Origin: CAYNFH01 sp964396385
GTDB taxonomy: Bacteria; Armatimonadota; Chthonomonadetes; Chthonomonadales; CAJBBX01
Assembly: GCA_964396385.1 (NCBI GenBank)
Contig: CAYNFH010000135.1
Span: forward strand, 1-18,704
Direction: 5' to 3'
DNA: 18,704 bases
Shown: one piece after another, positions 1 to 7,349 of the stretch
Numbering within the stretch: position 1 is the stretch's first letter
Layout: each line of letters starts with the position of its first letter
Notes under the pieces: generated by a model
Databases searched by the model: none
Seen by the model: the letters and a program-made list of their open reading frames with translations, nothing else
Told to the model about the DNA's origin: nothing
Translations under genes and position numbers: made by a program

Positions 1-46
1 ACCTTCTTAGTGTCTTCAGCGCGAGACTATTACAAGACGGCTCCGG

Positions 47-74
47 CCTTCAACCTTCAACCTTCAACCTTCAA
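47..74. repeat. Four tandem CCTTCAA heptamers
   Basis: Four exact copies of the 7-base unit CCTTCAA run head to tail and overlap the last codons and stop of the DUF192 gene. The same unit, in both orientations, builds the inverted repeat upstream of the phosphoesterase gene near 14937-15068, so this is one member of a dispersed repeat family. On the minus strand the unit reads TTGAAGG. The partner arm, if one exists, lies outside the window. Confidence 0.8.
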
Positions 75-426
75 TCAATTCCATCTCATCCCCCACCGCT
101 ACGCCCGCGGCGGCGAGGGAGCCCGCGGGCAGCTCCACCGTGCTGCGCCCGCCGCGGACGCCGGGGAGCAGGCGATTCGGGGGCAGCGCATCCACGATCT
201 TGAGCACGCAGAGGTTCGCGTCAAGAATAAGGATGTCAACAGGAAACCGCATGCCCAGCGTGTGTACGCCGTTGCACGGGTCCAGCCAGAGCCCATGCCC
301 GACCGGAAGCTCTCGCCGGCCGAGCAGCCCCACGGTGCGGGCAATGGGACCGCGCGCACGCGTGACACGCTCCGCCACGATTGTGCCTCGCGTGCGGTCT
401 GCCAGCCGGTAAACGTCCTGTGCCAT
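64..426 (-). CDS. DUF192 (UPF0127) family protein
   Basis: This 120-residue protein matches the DUF192 pattern. A TVGLLGRREL segment (about residues 31-40) is followed by GLWLDPCNGVHTLGMRFPVDILILD (broken here as GLWLDPCNGV / HTLGMRFPVD / ILILD, residues 45-69) and a C-terminal VELPAGS...GVAVGDEMEL. The family fold is a small beta barrel of unknown biochemical role. No signal peptide is present with this start, so a cytoplasmic location is likely, although many relatives are exported. The ATG at 426 was chosen because the domain begins a few residues later. A second ATG at 456 would add ten residues and overlap the divergent gene. Heptamer repeats cover its 3' end. Confidence 0.8.
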   Translation of the reverse strand: MAQDVYRLADRTRGTIVAERVTRARGPIARTVGLLGRRELPVGHGLWLDPCNGVHTLGMRFPVDILILDANLCVLKIVDALPPNRLLPGVRGGRSTVELPAGSLAAAGVAVGDEMELIEG

Positions 427-443
427 AGCCAGCAACTTACCCC

Positions 444-2969
444 GTGACACCCCCATCGCGCCAAACGGTCTCATCCGCGACACTCTGGTCCGTGGGCTTA
501 ACCGGTCTGGGTCTTTACCTGTTTGCCCGCGAGCGGATGGGCGCGGCTGTTTCCGCGGTCGTCTTCTGGCACGTGGCAGCCGGGACGGTCCTGGCCGCCA
601 TCCTCGGCTTGCGATGGGCGTTGGGGCCTCGCCGACCGCTGAGCGCACGTGGAATCTTCCTCGCCATCTCCGCTGCGGCCGGGCTCGCGCTCGTAGCCTG
701 GGCGCTCGCCGGCCGGAGCACCGGCCGGATTCCCGCGGTGTTCTACCTGCACATAATCGCCGGAACCGCGGCCCTCCTCCTCTCCCTCCGGCTTCATCCG
801 TCCGTCTCCCGTCCACCGTCCTCCGTCACCTCCATGTCCGTCCTCATCCTCCTCCTGGCCGCTACCGGAGCTTTAGGGGCGGCCTCCTATGCCGCCGACG
901 CGTACTACCGCTCGCTCACAGCCACTACCCCGGAGCAGGCCGGCAACCCGCTCTTCCCGGCCGGAACCCGGCTGACCGGCTCCTGGAGCCGCACACCGCC
1001 GCCGGAGCAGTGCGGCCGGCCTGGCTGCCACCCCGGCGAGCTCCACCAGTGGCTCCGCTCCATCCACGCCCGGGCCGGCCGCGATCCACTCTACCTCCGG
1101 GCCCTGCAGAGCGCCCACTCCGGCCTCGGGGACACCGGCATCCGCTGGTGCCAGGGCTGCCATGCGCCGCTCGCGCTGTCAGTCGCCGGTAGTCAGTCGT
1201 CAGTCGTCAGTCATCAGGCGGCAGGCGGGAGACAGGAGAAGGGGAGAAGGGGAGAAGGGGAGAAGGGGAGAGGGGGAGACTCCGGAATCCGGTCTCACGA
1301 CTCACGACTCACGACTCACGACTCTGGAACCACGCCCTCTTGCCTTTCCTGCCACTCCATCCGCTCCGTGCCGGGCGCGGAAGGGAACGGCCGGGCGGAT
1401 TACGCCCCTCCAGAGCGGTATCCCTGGGCGGACGCGCCGCCCGGCTGGCGGGAGTCCGTGAACGGCTTCCTGATCCGGCTGCGGCCCGCGCCCCACGTCG
1501 CCGGCCTCGCCGGACCGTCCTCGGACAACATCTCCCAGGCGATGTGCGCACCCTGCCACCGGCTGAGCGTCACGGAGGTTCAGAACCACTATCGGTTCCT
1601 GCACTACGATGACACCTGGCCGGAGTGGCAGGCCGGTCCTTTCAGCGGGGAGTCGCTGCACGCCATGGGCGTGGCCGCAACCACCCGGACCTGCATGGAC
1701 TGCCATCTGCCACTCCGGCGCGGCGGAGCGCGGGACCATGACACGGAGCCGGCGCTGCCGCCGGTACAGGTCGAGGTGTTCGCGCTGCGCGGCCAGTCCG
1801 CCATCCCCGGCGGGCCGGAGCAGGTGGAAGCGCCCCTGGACCGCCGCACCGCCTATCTCGCCCCGGGCGACACCACCCTGGTGGACGTGCTGGTGGAGAA
1901 CCGCCTCATCGGGCACGCTTTTCCCACCGGCGTTCCGGACCTGCGCGACGCCTACCTGGAGGTGAGCGTACAGGATGGGCAGGGCAGGACTCTCCTCCGC
2001 AGCGCGGCGCCCCACCGCTACGGCCTGCTCCCGCTGGGCCGCTACGGCCATCGGGTCACCGGCGGCAGTCCGGACTCCATGGTCGCCATCCTGTACCGCC
2101 GCCTCATTCCCGCGGGCGGGGCGGACGTGGCCCGCTACCGCCTCATCGTGCCGTCGGGCGCGCAGGGCCCGCTCCGCTTCACGGCCCGCCTGCTCTACCG
2201 GCGCATCGATCCCGCCTCCGGCCTGCCATCCGCTGCGCCGGCGGTGGGTCTGGCGGCCGATGCGGCGGAGATAGGAATCCGCGGACAGGCCCCCAATACT
2301 GGGGGAGCCAGTGTCGAGGTGGCCAGCGTCAGTGCCGGCGAACGCGACAACCCCGCCGACGCGCCGCGCTTCTACCGCTACGGCGCAGCACTCCTGCGGG
2401 TCCGCGACCTGCGGAAGGCGCGGGCGGCCTTCACCCAGGCGCGGGACCTGCGGCCGCAGGATCCGGAGAACTGGATCGGCCTGGCTCGGGCATTCCTGGA
2501 GGAAGGCGACCTGCTCTCGGCGCGCGCCCAACTCCAGCAGGCGCTCAACCTCCGGCCCGGCGACCCGCGCGCACAGGCCTGGCTCGCCCGCACATTACTA
2601 AACATGGGGGAGTACGACGACGCGCTCCGCCTGCTGCGCCCACTGGCCGAGCGCTACCCGCGGGACCGCGAGACCTGGTTCGACATCGGGATGGCGCTCT
2701 ATCGTACCGGCCGTTACGAAGCCGCCGAGGAACCCTTCCTGCGCATGCTGGACGTGGACCCCGACGACGTCTCCGCGCATCTCAACCTGATGCTCTGCTA
2801 CCGCCGCCTTAACCGCCTCTCTCTCGCCCGCCGGGAGGAGGCGGTCTACCGCACCCTGCAGGAGGTAGATGTGCCGGAGCAGCTTCTGGCCGAATATCGC
2901 CGCACCCACCCCGCGGACGCCCTGGAATCACTTCCTATCCACGAGCACGTGCTGGTTGGGAACAGGTGA
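444..2969 (+). CDS. Membrane-anchored pentaheme cytochrome c with TPR domain
   Basis: The 841-residue product has about four or five hydrophobic helices in residues 13-150, with histidines in or near helices (H43, H103, H117) that could hold heme b (inference). Five c-type heme sites follow: C190-x4-CH, then CxxCH at 236-240, 300-304, 368-372 and 417-421. The first is followed by a QW..S.HA-like stretch typical of cytochrome c554-type multihemes. A GHAFPTG motif lies at 490-496, and three to four TPR units fill about 640-800. The hemes imply export and electron transfer; donor and acceptor are unknown. Residues 246-296 are a translated repeat element (SQSSVVSHQ, then lysine/glycine/arginine-rich, then HDSRLTTHDS) inserted between heme sites two and three. 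The GTG at 444 lacks a visible ribosome site and lies only 17 bases from the divergent start; ATG 537 is an alternative. It forms a 3-base-spaced pair with the propeller gene downstream. Confidence 0.82.
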   Translation: MTPPSRQTVSSATLWSVGLTGLGLYLFARERMGAAVSAVVFWHVAAGTVLAAILGLRWALGPRRPLSARGIFLAISAAAGLALVAWALAGRSTGRIPAVFYLHIIAGTAALLLSLRLHPSVSRPPSSVTSMSVLILLLAATGALGAASYAADAYYRSLTATTPEQAGNPLFPAGTRLTGSWSRTPPPEQCGRPGCHPGELHQWLRSIHARAGRDPLYLRALQSAHSGLGDTGIRWCQGCHAPLALSVAGSQSSVVSHQAAGGRQEKGRRGEGEKGRGGDSGIRSHDSRLTTHDSGTTPSCLSCHSIRSVPGAEGNGRADYAPPERYPWADAPPGWRESVNGFLIRLRPAPHVAGLAGPSSDNISQAMCAPCHRLSVTEVQNHYRFLHYDDTWPEWQAGPFSGESLHAMGVAATTRTCMDCHLPLRRGGARDHDTEPALPPVQVEVFALRGQSAIPGGPEQVEAPLDRRTAYLAPGDTTLVDVLVENRLIGHAFPTGVPDLRDAYLEVSVQDGQGRTLLRSAAPHRYGLLPLGRYGHRVTGGSPDSMVAILYRRLIPAGGADVARYRLIVPSGAQGPLRFTARLLYRRIDPASGLPSAAPAVGLAADAAEIGIRGQAPNTGGASVEVASVSAGERDNPADAPRFYRYGAALLRVRDLRKARAAFTQARDLRPQDPENWIGLARAFLEEGDLLSARAQLQQALNLRPGDPRAQAWLARTLLNMGEYDDALRLLRPLAERYPRDRETWFDIGMALYRTGRYEAAEEPFLRMLDVDPDDVSAHLNLMLCYRRLNRLSLARREEAVYRTLQEVDVPEQLLAEYRRTHPADALESLPIHEHVLVGNR
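1180..1322. repeat. Composite heptamer/octamer inverted repeat inside the cytochrome gene
   Basis: Left side: CAGTCGT-type heptamers (1180-1214), two CAGGCGG (1215-1228), then AGAAGGGG octamers (1237-1276). The centre is GACTCCGGAATC (1278-1289). Right side: four TCACGAC heptamers (1295-1322) that pair with the CAGTCGT units at six of seven positions. The whole block is read in frame. The same arms occur at 17491-17555 and the same 12-base centre occurs at 3521-3532. Confidence 0.85.
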
Positions 2970-2987
2970 GAGGTGAGAGGTGAGAGG
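2965..2987. repeat. Three GGTGAGA heptamers at a gene junction
   Basis: Three tandem GGTGAGA units followed by GG. The first unit supplies the stop codon of the cytochrome gene (TGA 2967-2969). The second supplies the GTG start of the propeller gene (2973). All units carry purine-rich Shine-Dalgarno-like sequence. The cluster is therefore the translational junction of the pair. Confidence 0.8.
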
Positions 2988-4826
2988 ATCGGCTTCAGGG
3001 GCCTAACGGCTATGATGCTGGTAGCGGCCGGGTGTGGGCGGGGGGGCGTGCAGGCGCCGTCCGGTCCGCCCGCGCCGCCGCCCATCACCTTTCAGGACGT
3101 CACCGTCCAAGCGGGGATCTCCTTCGTCCAGACCAACGGCGCCACCGGCAAGAAGTACCTGCCGGAGACCATGGGCTCCGGCTGCGCGTTCCTGGACTAC
3201 GACAATGACGGCTACCAGGACATCCTGCTGGTCAACGGCGACTACTGGCCAAATACCCAACACTCGAATACCCCCTCCCCCAAAGTTGGGGGCCGGGGGG
3301 CAACACCTGAACACCCAACCCTCCACCTCTACCGCAATGACCACCACGGCCGGTTCGTTGACGTAACCGCCCAGACGGGGCTCAACGTAGAGATGTACGG
3401 TATGGGTGTTGCCGTCGGCGACTACGACAACGACGGCTACGACGACCTCTACATCACCGGCGTGGGCGGCAGCCGGCTGTTCCACAATGAGCGGGCGAGC
3501 GCGGGAGCGGGGGAGCGGGCGACTCCGGAATCGCCCACTCGCCCACTCGCCCACTCCCCCGCTCGGTACTTCCGCGACGTTACCACCAAGGCCGGCGTGC
3601 GTTCCCCCGGCTGGGCCACCAGTGCCACCTGGCTGGACTACAACCGCGACGGCCGGCTGGACCTCTTCGTCTGCCACTACGTGGAGTGGTCCCCCGCCAC
3701 CAACCGCTTCTTCAGCCTGGACGGGGTGCACCCGTCCTACGCCACGCCGGAGCAGTATCCGGGCACCCGCTGCAGCCTCTACCGCAACGATGGGGGAGGC
3801 CGCTTCACGGACGTGTCCGCCTCGGCGGGAATCCTGAACCGCCACAGCAAGGCGCTTGGCGTGATCGCGTTCGATTATGACGAGGACGGCTGGCCGGACA
3901 TCCTGGTGACCAACGACACGGAACCCAACTTCCTCTTCCACAACCAGGGGGACGGTACGTTCAAGGAGGTGGCGCTGGAGACGGGCATTGCCGTCTCGGA
4001 GCAGGGCCGGGCCAAGGCGGGCATGGGAGTGGATGTGGCGGACGAGCAGAACCGCGGCCACCCCTCCATCATCATCACCAACTTCTCCGGTGAGCAGCCT
4101 ACCCTCTACCGTCCCGACGAGTCCGGCCACTACCTGGACGAGGCCGCCCGCAGCGGCATCGGCGCGGCCAGCCAGTACTATCTTGGCTTCGGCGTGCTGT
4201 TCCTGGACTACGACGGGGACGGCTGGCAGGACCTCTTCATTGCGAACGGGCACATCCAGGGTGACGTGGAGCTGCGCCAGACCGGAGTGGTCTACCGCGA
4301 GCCGGCGCTGCTCCTCCGCAACACGGGCCACGGCGCGTTCCAGGACGTGACGGCCTCCGCGGGCGCCGCGCTCCGCGTGCCCCGAATCGACCGGGGCGCG
4401 GCCTGGGGCGACTTCGACAACGACGGACACCCGGACATCCTGCTCTCCACCAACCGCGGCGATCCCACCGCGGGCAGCCAGCCGCAGGACGGACGCCCGG
4501 CCCTGCTGCACAACGAGAACCGTACCGGAAACCACTGGCTGCGGCTTCGGCTGGAGGGCCGGCAGAGCAGCCGGGACGCCTATGGCGCCCGAGTTCGGGT
4601 GCGCGTGGGAGCCCAGGCGTTCACGCAGTTCGTGAAGGGTTCCTGCAGCTACCTCTCCCAGAGCGACCGCAGACTCCTGTTCGGTCTAGGCGGCGCAACG
4701 AAGGTTGATTCCATCGAGATACAGTGGCCTACCGGGGAAGTTCAGACCGTTGGCCCCCAGCCCGTAGACCGGTCGGTCCATATCCAGGAGGGCGCCGCCG
4801 CTCCAGTGACGGAAGCGTTTCGTTAA
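2973..4826 (+). CDS. FG-GAP/VCBS propeller lipoprotein with ASPIC/UnbV domain
   Basis: The 617-residue protein begins with a short basic and hydrophobic leader ending in AAGC (C21), a plausible lipobox. Six DxDxDG calcium-type motifs mark the propeller blades: DYDNDG (75, 150), DYNRDG (222), DYDEDG (301), DYDGDG (412) and DFDNDG (480). An ASPIC/UnbV domain (about 532-603) closes the protein. This is the CRTAC-like architecture, often found beside TPR proteins; the role is usually adhesion or surface assembly and is unproven here. GTG 2973 was chosen because it gives the leader; ATG 3012 and 3015 are alternatives. Two peptides interrupt the blades in frame, at about 93-118 and 173-198, and both coincide with DNA hairpin repeats. 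Without the second, the text would read the normal LFHNE...RYFRDVT. It probably works at the cell surface with the multiheme cytochrome just upstream. Confidence 0.85.
   Translation: MRGERIGFRGLTAMMLVAAGCGRGGVQAPSGPPAPPPITFQDVTVQAGISFVQTNGATGKKYLPETMGSGCAFLDYDNDGYQDILLVNGDYWPNTQHSNTPSPKVGGRGATPEHPTLHLYRNDHHGRFVDVTAQTGLNVEMYGMGVAVGDYDNDGYDDLYITGVGGSRLFHNERASAGAGERATPESPTRPLAHSPARYFRDVTTKAGVRSPGWATSATWLDYNRDGRLDLFVCHYVEWSPATNRFFSLDGVHPSYATPEQYPGTRCSLYRNDGGGRFTDVSASAGILNRHSKALGVIAFDYDEDGWPDILVTNDTEPNFLFHNQGDGTFKEVALETGIAVSEQGRAKAGMGVDVADEQNRGHPSIIITNFSGEQPTLYRPDESGHYLDEAARSGIGAASQYYLGFGVLFLDYDGDGWQDLFIANGHIQGDVELRQTGVVYREPALLLRNTGHGAFQDVTASAGAALRVPRIDRGAAWGDFDNDGHPDILLSTNRGDPTAGSQPQDGRPALLHNENRTGNHWLRLRLEGRQSSRDAYGARVRVRVGAQAFTQFVKGSCSYLSQSDRRLLFGLGGATKVDSIEIQWPTGEVQTVGPQPVDRSVHIQEGAAAPVTEAFR
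3271..3300. repeat. G/C-block palindrome inside the propeller gene
   Basis: CCCCCAA-AG-TTGGGGG forms a perfect 7-base stem with a two-base loop. Outside it a CCCCC block faces a GGGGGG block across short bulges. It is flanked by CCCAACACTCGAATA on the left and CAACACCTGAACACCCAAC on the right, which are similar word-like repeats. It encodes the low-complexity peptide near residues 100-110. Confidence 0.7.
3489..3564. repeat. 34-base-arm inverted repeat with CTCCGGAA loop, inside the propeller gene
   Basis: Left arm 3489-3522 and right arm 3531-3564 pair at 27 of 34 positions by hand alignment, around the 8-base loop CTCCGGAA (3523-3530). The right arm is built from CGCCCACT-like octamers. 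The centre GACTCCGGAATC (3521-3532) is identical to that of the element in the cytochrome gene. The block is translated in frame as residues about 173-197. Confidence 0.85.
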
Positions 4827-4902
4827 AGCGCCTTAACCAGGCGGCAGGTATCGCGCCGTCGCGCGCCGAATGCAGGCGCGAATCAACGGCGGAAAGGTAC
4901 GG

Positions 4903-5310
4903 ATGGAGCAGCGAGGCCGATATCTGGATCGGGCGCCGGAGGAGGAGCATGCGCGTCTCGCGCGCGCTGTAATGCAGCGGCAGGGCAAGCTCAGCCTGCG
5001 CATCGCAGCCATCTTCCTCATCCTGCTCCTGGGCCTGCCGCTCTTCAACTACTTCTTCCCAAACCAGGCGGGCCATTCCGTCCTGGGCTTCACCGCGAGC
5101 TGGCTCTTCCTCGGAATCCTCTTCTATCCCATAACGTGGTTGCTCTCCTGGCTCTTCATCTCGAAGTCTGACCGCATAGAGGCGGAGTGCGTGGACTGGC
5201 GCGCGGTCCTGGGAGTGGAAGCCGGCGAGCCCCTGGAGCCGGAAGGGGTAGGGGACGTGAAGCCAGCCTTTGTCGATCCGGACGCCGGGGGCCAACGCTC
5301 GCATCCATGA
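4903..5310 (+). CDS. DUF485 (YjcH-like) small membrane protein
   Basis: The 135-residue protein has two hydrophobic helices, about 34-52 and 62-86, preceded by RQGKLSLR and ending in a soluble tail of about 45 residues. This pattern and the position directly before an ActP-type symporter identify DUF485, the usual partner of acetate-type SSS transporters. The usual length is about 100 residues, so the tail is long. ATG 4903 has GGAAAGG five bases upstream; ATG 4870 would add eleven residues. Its stop overlaps the symporter start as ATGA at 5307-5310, implying translational coupling. Its role in transport is not well established for the family. Confidence 0.75.
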   Translation: MEQRGRYLDRAPEEEHARLARAVMQRQGKLSLRIAAIFLILLLGLPLFNYFFPNQAGHSVLGFTASWLFLGILFYPITWLLSWLFISKSDRIEAECVDWRAVLGVEAGEPLEPEGVGDVKPAFVDPDAGGQRSHP

Positions 5311-7274
5311 CCCACGCAATCCCTCTTTTCGGTGTCCTGCTGATGGTCGTGGCGACGGTGGGCCTCGGCATCTGGGCCACGCGCCGCGCGCGAACCGCCT
5401 CCGACTTCTTCGTCGCCGGCCGCTCGGTGGGCATCTTTTCCAATGCCAGCGCCATCAGCGGCGAGTATCTTTCAGCCGCCTCCTTCATGGGCGTGGCGGC
5501 GCTCATCATGAAGAACGGGTACGACGCGCTCTGGTACCCGGTCTGCTACGCGGCGGGCTACCTGTTCCTGCTCCTCTTCATCGCCGGTCCGCTGCGCCGC
5601 TTCGGGGCATACACCATCCCCGACTTTGCCGAGGGCCGATTCGATAGCCCGCTCTTCCGCCGCATCGCGGTGACCTTTGTGCTCTTCATCGGCTTCTTCT
5701 ACACCATGCCCCAGATGAAAGGGGCCGGCGTCACCATGAACCAGATCCTGAACTGGCCGTACTGGGTAGGGATCGTGGTCGTGGGCGCCATTATCACCTT
5801 TAATGTCGCCATCGGCGGCATGAAGGGGATCACTTTCGTCCAGGCGTTTCAGTACTGGGCCAAGATGTTCGCTATCGCGGCGCCCATCTTCATCATCATG
5901 GCCTACGTCGGCGGCTACAACCAGAACGTGGCCGCCGCCGCAGAGAACGCGCGCGACTTTCCGCGCTTTGAGAGCAACACCGCTCCGCTGCTCGTGTCGG
6001 GGATCTCCAAGGCCCCACTCAACGTGGTGGCTTTCGGACCGGGCGTGACGACATTCACCCTGCCGCACGGTGCCAAGCTGCACGCGGTGGGGCCGCGCCG
6101 CAAGCCGATGCCCGGCGAGGATCCCATCTACCCGGACATGCTGCTCAGCCCGCCGCCCGGACCTGCTACTCCGGATGCTCCGGCCGGCTCCTTTCCGCCC
6201 GGTGCGGTTGTTCAGGCCCAGACCCATCGAGTGACCCGGGATAACAACGTCTTTGTGGTAGCGGGGGCCAGCGAGAAGACCACCGCCCGCATCGAGCTGC
6301 AGGAGCCCGCCGAATTCGTCTTCCAGGCCGGCGATGCCATCCCCAACGCGCCGACCAACCGCACCTGGGTCCAGCCCTTCGGCACGCTTACGGATAAGTG
6401 GGGCTACCCGCTCCTCTACACGTACTCCCTAATCCTGGCGCTGGTCTGCGGCACGGCCGGGCTGCCGCACATCCTGGTCCGCTTTTACACCAATCCCAAC
6501 GGGCGGGCTGCCAAGCGTACCACGCTGTGGGTTATGGTGCTCATCGGGACGTTCTATCTCTTCCCGGCCGTCTGGGGCTCCGTGGGCCGCGCCGTAGACC
6601 CGGTGCTCTACGCCAACAGCAAGACGGAGAGCCTGGTCATCGCGCTGCCCAACGTCCTATCCAACAAGCTGCTCGCCAGCATCCTCTCCGGCATCACCAG
6701 CGCCGGCGCCTTCGCCGCCTTCATGTCCACCTTCTCCGGCCTGCTGGTGAGCATGGCCGGTGCGCTCGCGCACGACATCTACGGCCGCATCCTCCACCCG
6801 GCGTCCACGCCCGAGCAGCGGCTGGCCGCGTTCAAGCTGTCCGCCATTATCCTGGGGGCAGGCGCGATGGGGCTCGGCATGCTGGTCGAGCCGTTCGACA
6901 TCGCGGTCATGGTCAACTGGGCGTTCGCCATCGGCGCGGCCTCCTACTTTCCGCTGCTGCTCCTGGGCTCCTGGTGGCGTGGTCTCACCAAGTACGGCGC
7001 CGCCTTGGGCATGCTGAGCGGCGGCCTGCTAAGTGTTGGGGCTATCGTGGTCCATATGCTGATCGAGACCAAAGTGCTCTCGGTCCACTTCTCACCGCTC
7101 GTGCGTAATCTGCTGGAGCAGCCGGCCATCTGGGCCGTCCCGCTCTCCTTCGCCGTGATGTACCTGGTGTCCAACGCCACTCAGGGCCACGTGCCCGGCG
7201 ACGTGCACCTGAAGATGCTTCGCCTCCACGCCCCGGAAGAGATGGGCGTGGGGAGAGATTATGTAAAGGAGTGA
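5307..7274 (+). CDS. Sodium:solute symporter, ActP-like (SSS family)
   Basis: The 655-residue inner-membrane protein has SSS hallmarks: ASDFFVAGRSV (31-41), NASAISGEYLSAASFMG (46-62), GYDALWYPVCYAAGY (71-85), and CGTAGLPHILVRFYT (381-395). These resemble cation/acetate symporters, which couple sodium uptake to short monocarboxylates; the actual substrate is inferred. About 145 residues (roughly 210-355) between the helix ending IIMAY (196-200) and the helix before CGTAG are soluble and proline/alanine-rich. They form an apparent extracytoplasmic domain longer than in E. coli ActP. ATG 5307 overlaps the DUF485 stop. A longer frame extends to 5187 but would run through the DUF485 gene. Its stop codon is followed directly by a large inverted repeat. 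Confidence 0.88.
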   Translation: MTHAIPLFGVLLMVVATVGLGIWATRRARTASDFFVAGRSVGIFSNASAISGEYLSAASFMGVAALIMKNGYDALWYPVCYAAGYLFLLLFIAGPLRRFGAYTIPDFAEGRFDSPLFRRIAVTFVLFIGFFYTMPQMKGAGVTMNQILNWPYWVGIVVVGAIITFNVAIGGMKGITFVQAFQYWAKMFAIAAPIFIIMAYVGGYNQNVAAAAENARDFPRFESNTAPLLVSGISKAPLNVVAFGPGVTTFTLPHGAKLHAVGPRRKPMPGEDPIYPDMLLSPPPGPATPDAPAGSFPPGAVVQAQTHRVTRDNNVFVVAGASEKTTARIELQEPAEFVFQAGDAIPNAPTNRTWVQPFGTLTDKWGYPLLYTYSLILALVCGTAGLPHILVRFYTNPNGRAAKRTTLWVMVLIGTFYLFPAVWGSVGRAVDPVLYANSKTESLVIALPNVLSNKLLASILSGITSAGAFAAFMSTFSGLLVSMAGALAHDIYGRILHPASTPEQRLAAFKLSAIILGAGAMGLGMLVEPFDIAVMVNWAFAIGAASYFPLLLLGSWWRGLTKYGAALGMLSGGLLSVGAIVVHMLIETKVLSVHFSPLVRNLLEQPAIWAVPLSFAVMYLVSNATQGHVPGDVHLKMLRLHAPEEMGVGRDYVKE

Positions 7275-7345
7275 CCACGGACCACAGACCACAAACCACG
7301 GACTCCGGGAGTGGTCTGTGGTCTGTGGTCCGTGGTCCGTGGTCC
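7275..7345. repeat. Heptamer inverted repeat between symporter and threonine synthase
   Basis: Left arm 7275-7301 is made of GACCACG/GACCACA-type heptamers. The centre is GACTCCGGGAGT (7301-7312), itself palindromic around ACTCC-G-GGAGT. The right arm runs to 7345 in GGTCTGT and GGTCCGT heptamers. The arms can form a long hairpin. No T-tract follows, so it is not a standard intrinsic terminator. It begins at the symporter stop codon and ends four bases before the next start codon. Confidence 0.85.
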
Positions 7346-7349
7346 AGCC

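Noticed and set aside
1180..1322. A CRISPR array, suggested by repeated short words
   Set aside because: Units are 7-8 bases without unique spacers of 30 or so bases, and no cas genes are present.
1302..2531. Long minus-strand open frame of 409 codons opposite the cytochrome gene
   Set aside because: It is the antisense shadow of a high-GC gene. The plus strand has heme motifs and TPRs, and the minus product matches no family.
3003..4535. 510-codon minus-strand frame opposite the propeller gene
   Set aside because: The repetitive valine-rich translation is the complement of the repeated calcium motifs; not a real protein.
4828..4848. Terminator hairpin CGCCT-TAACC-AGGCG after the propeller gene
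   Set aside because: The five-base stem without a T-run is too weak to call.
7275..7345. Standard rho-independent terminator after the symporter
   Set aside because: The stem is long, but no T-tract follows on either strand and thrC starts four bases later.
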